DNA of 64,000 bases from Rhodospirillaceae bacterium (GTDB taxonomy: Bacteria; Pseudomonadota; Alphaproteobacteria; Rhodospirillales; Rhodospirillaceae): positions 227,714 through 291,713 of the forward strand of contig JAPKDQ010000003.1 in the NCBI GenBank assembly GCA_028822445.1. The letters are read 5' to 3'. The stretch's first letter is position 1. Every line of letters begins with the position of its first letter. Position numbers and translations under genes: made by a program. Below the pieces are notes generated by a model. It was not told the DNA's origin and made no database searches. It was given only the letters and a program-made list of their open reading frames with translations. Shown in pieces: positions 61,674 to 64,000 of the stretch.

Positions 61674-64000
61674 TTACCAGCGCGTCTCAGAGAAACTGAA
61701 GCCGTGCTCAAAGTCGACATGCCGTTTCCAGTCTTCTGAAACGCACGTCAAATCCCCTTCAGGAGACGGGAAACCTAGCTCGCTAAGCTTATCCGTCAGC
61801 GATTTCGCAAACTGTTCGTTACCCCAACGTTGCGCGAGCCGAACGCCAGATGTGTAGATCATGCGTAAAACCTCTGCGTCTTGCTCCCGGTTACTCACTT
61901 CATGGAGAAACAAAGCGCGCGGACACATACGCAACACAAAACCATTGGCGCGCGCGCGCCACGACAAATCGACGTCTTCACAGTACATAAAGAAGACCTC
62001 ATCAAACCCGCCAAGCTCATCGTAGGCGCAACGAGGAATGGCCAGACACGCCCCCGAAATCCAAGGGGTCTCGAAAGTAAACGGATCGTATTGCTTAGGG
62101 TGCTCGGATGGAAACTGCATAGCTTCAACCAAGACGCGCTTCCCTTGCGCCTCCATCATCTGAAGGATAGCTGCTATTGCACCGTGATTAAACGCGCCGT
62201 CTGGATTGGCTGCAATGTAAACATCTGCACCACCTTCAAAAGCAGCTTTCATGAGTCGATTGTGAGCCGCGCCAAAACCGATATTGCCTTCACTTGGTAG
62301 ATGAACTACGGACCTGCAGCCTTGGGTTGCCGTTTCCGATGATGCGCCATTGTCGATCAATAAAACGTGCCCCGTTGATTTCAAGCCTGCCTGTTCAAGG
62401 GCGCGGCGCGCGCTCTGCACAATACGGCTAATTTGTCTTTCCGAATTGTTGTAGGTCACGACGCCGACAAAAACGCTGGTCGCGGGGTCAATATCTATAT
62501 CTGACCCCAACGCGTTATCTTGCAGCCGAGACACGAGCCCGTCAGCAGGCGCTGGCATGGGGTCTGGGTGATTAACCCTGGGCTCCGGCAAGTCGGGCCC
62601 GAGGAGAGAGACGTTGTGTTTATGCATGAACAAGCTAAGGGGCTCATGGGGATCAATTGGAATGATTGCGGGTGTGTTCCCCATCAGCGGAATGTGCGAA
62701 ATCTTCAACCACTTAAAACCAGCGCGCTCACACACATAGAAGTACAGACGCTCGATCGCATGGGCCAGCGTCGCATCAGTCTGATTGCTTTCTGCCGCAA
62801 AATCTTCAAATGTTAGATTGAGGTCGAGCAACGGCTTCATAGAAGCCGAGCGTGCCCAAAACATCGAACCCGATGGAAAATCTAGAACTTTCTTTTCTTC
62901 AATTTTGAACCCCATGCGCTTGGCAAGGCCGTGGGCAATCTTAAAATTACCTCCCCAATTAATCCAATGGCGCACGGGCTCAAAGTGCTGCGCTGCAACA
63001 AAACCAAGGTCAGGCGTGCTGTTAAAGGCTTCAAACACACTATGCACGATCTCTTTAGACCCAAGCAGGGTCTCCAAGAGGTACCCGCGCCAATTGGCCA
63101 AGACCCCCGCATGATTGGAACATTTAGAATGAAGATGAAGAACGAAGTCGTATTTATCGTAAACGTCACTGAAACCGATGAGTTTAGGCGCAATATCGCG
63201 ACCCCGGTTCTCGGTTAAACGAATTTCGACAGCCCCCACCTTCCAGTTCTCAAAAAAGCGTTCGATGATTATCTTTTTTTCAGGTCCATCAGTTGAAATG
63301 TAAACATCAAATGGAAACGGAATATTCTTAAAGTAGCGCTGAAATTCTGGAGTCATACACTCGTAAAACATATGAACAATGACTGCCAGGCGCGGCGGCG
63401 AAGCAATAAGGTTAACATTGAACGGCACAGCAACACTGTGATCAATCCCTATGGGACGAGCGACCTCACGCTGCGTCACCTTCTCAGGTCGATTGGACGA
63501 AGACTTCTGTTTGCCCTGCGTCGCAGCCCAGCCTCGGTAAATAGCGGTTCGCCCGATCACTGGCTTTGCCAACATGAACGAACGGTCCTTGATGCGTTGC
63601 TTTCTGGTGCCTGATATTGGAGCCAGACGATAAATTTTACGGAGAGTGCGTTTAATTGCATGTCCAAGCGCACCGAGCGCCATGCTTAGAAAGCGACGAA
63701 GAAACCGAATGGGCGCAGTAATACGCCAACTCGTAGAGTTCTTTAGGCCTAGTATCACTCGTTCGCGGTTTTGCAGTTCAGATTCGACGGAAACGCTCCA
63801 CGCCCTCTGCGCGTCATACTTTTTTATAGCCTCTTCATTCTGTTGCTCCGCCCGCAGTTCGGTCGCAGCAACTATATCGCTCAGCTCCACTTCATTTTTA
63901 TACGCGCGCGCTGCGGCGACCTCAGCTTCTTCACGCTGAGCAGCTAATTGGCCCTCCATATGTTCACGCTGTACTGCAGCATCACGCTGGGCTGCCATAT
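61674..64000 (-). CDS. RgpF-type/GT2 fusion glycosyltransferase with coiled-coil N-terminus (partial, runs off the window)
   Basis: At least 774 residues; the frame is still open at the right edge, so the true start lies beyond it. In order: an Ala/Glu-rich coiled coil (AAQREEAEVAAARAYKNEVEL, about 1-90), a short link (STSWRITAPIRFLRRF), an RgpF-like rhamnan synthesis domain (about 200-430; LAVIVHMFYECM, NRGRDIAPKL, LHLHSKCS), and a GT2 domain (about 505-740; VGVVTYNNSER, NIGFGAAHNRL, AANPDG, FFMYCEDVDLSWRA). RgpF domains occur in rhamnose-polymer synthesis. The coiled coil may set chain length or complex assembly, as in other O-antigen terminators; that is inference. Confidence 0.83.
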   Translation of the reverse strand, partial: MAAQRDAAVQREHMEGQLAAQREEAEVAAARAYKNEVELSDIVAATELRAEQQNEEAIKKYDAQRAWSVSVESELQNRERVILGLKNSTSWRITAPIRFLRRFLSMALGALGHAIKRTLRKIYRLAPISGTRKQRIKDRSFMLAKPVIGRTAIYRGWAATQGKQKSSSNRPEKVTQREVARPIGIDHSVAVPFNVNLIASPPRLAVIVHMFYECMTPEFQRYFKNIPFPFDVYISTDGPEKKIIIERFFENWKVGAVEIRLTENRGRDIAPKLIGFSDVYDKYDFVLHLHSKCSNHAGVLANWRGYLLETLLGSKEIVHSVFEAFNSTPDLGFVAAQHFEPVRHWINWGGNFKIAHGLAKRMGFKIEEKKVLDFPSGSMFWARSASMKPLLDLNLTFEDFAAESNQTDATLAHAIERLYFYVCERAGFKWLKISHIPLMGNTPAIIPIDPHEPLSLFMHKHNVSLLGPDLPEPRVNHPDPMPAPADGLVSRLQDNALGSDIDIDPATSVFVGVVTYNNSERQISRIVQSARRALEQAGLKSTGHVLLIDNGASSETATQGCRSVVHLPSEGNIGFGAAHNRLMKAAFEGGADVYIAANPDGAFNHGAIAAILQMMEAQGKRVLVEAMQFPSEHPKQYDPFTFETPWISGACLAIPRCAYDELGGFDEVFFMYCEDVDLSWRARANGFVLRMCPRALFLHEVSNREQDAEVLRMIYTSGVRLAQRWGNEQFAKSLTDKLSELGFPSPEGDLTCVSEDWKRHVDFEHGFSFSETRW

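Noticed and set aside
1..64000. Search for tRNA, rRNA, CRISPR repeats, insertion sequences and phage genes
   Set aside because: No cloverleaf, repeat-spacer array, transposase or integrase could be recognised by reading.

Overview
The window looks like chromosomal DNA of a mid-GC Gram-negative alphaproteobacterium, probably a free-living heterotroph of marine or aquatic type. The signs are Tat-exported enzymes, TRAP-type solute receptors, CoA-ester and ring-acid catabolism genes, a dTDP-rhamnose pathway and an ABC-type O-antigen exporter. This is inferred from gene content only; there is no rRNA or tRNA to anchor it. I saw no insertion sequence, phage gene, CRISPR array or tRNA.

Region 1 (1-18.2 kb) is mixed catabolism: the end of a tandem pair of unknown genes, an exported D-2-hydroxyacid dehydrogenase, an APH-type kinase, a VOC protein, a TetR remnant, an orphan TRAP receptor and an enoyl-CoA hydratase-like protein. 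A plus-strand run follows (flavin monooxygenase, methyltransferase, small protein, bicupin, double alpha/beta hydrolase, second TRAP receptor), then a DUF1838-like exported protein, a double nitrilase and rsgA. The rsgA leader can fold into a branched structure and may be a small RNA.

Region 2 (18.2-36.8 kb) is two divergent operons sharing the 24.87-25.11 kb gap. Leftward: methyltransferase, glutaryl-CoA dehydrogenase, YciI-like protein, FAD-linked oxidase and two VOC proteins. Rightward: a LeuC/LeuD-like hydro-lyase translationally coupled to an isocitrate-lyase/PEP-mutase-family lyase, an isochorismatase-fold amidohydrolase, two PuuE-type (allantoinase/imidase-like) hydrolases, five tandem two-domain VOC proteins (four with Tat-like signal peptides), an exported RidA-like protein and an enoyl-CoA hydratase-like protein. 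The hydrolases, hydro-lyase and lyase would form a complete route from a dialkyl-maleimide, via maleamate, maleate and malate, to pyruvate plus a short acid. I offer this as the most interesting untested idea here.

Region 3 (36.8-47 kb) is housekeeping and acyl-CoA metabolism: DUF423 protein, HD phosphohydrolase, ferredoxin-reductase-type flavoprotein, malonyl-CoA synthetase-like ligase, rhodanese, GST, a second acyl-CoA synthetase, a clear TRAP-receptor pseudogene and an MmgE/PrpD protein.

Region 4 (47-64 kb) is a polysaccharide/O-antigen locus: a glycosyltransferase fused to a PglC-type phosphosugar transferase, a polytopic membrane protein, rfbC-rfbB-rfbD-rfbA, an O-antigen ligase-like protein, several glycosyltransferases, a Wzm/Wzt-type ABC exporter, and an RgpF-glycosyltransferase fusion that runs off the right edge.
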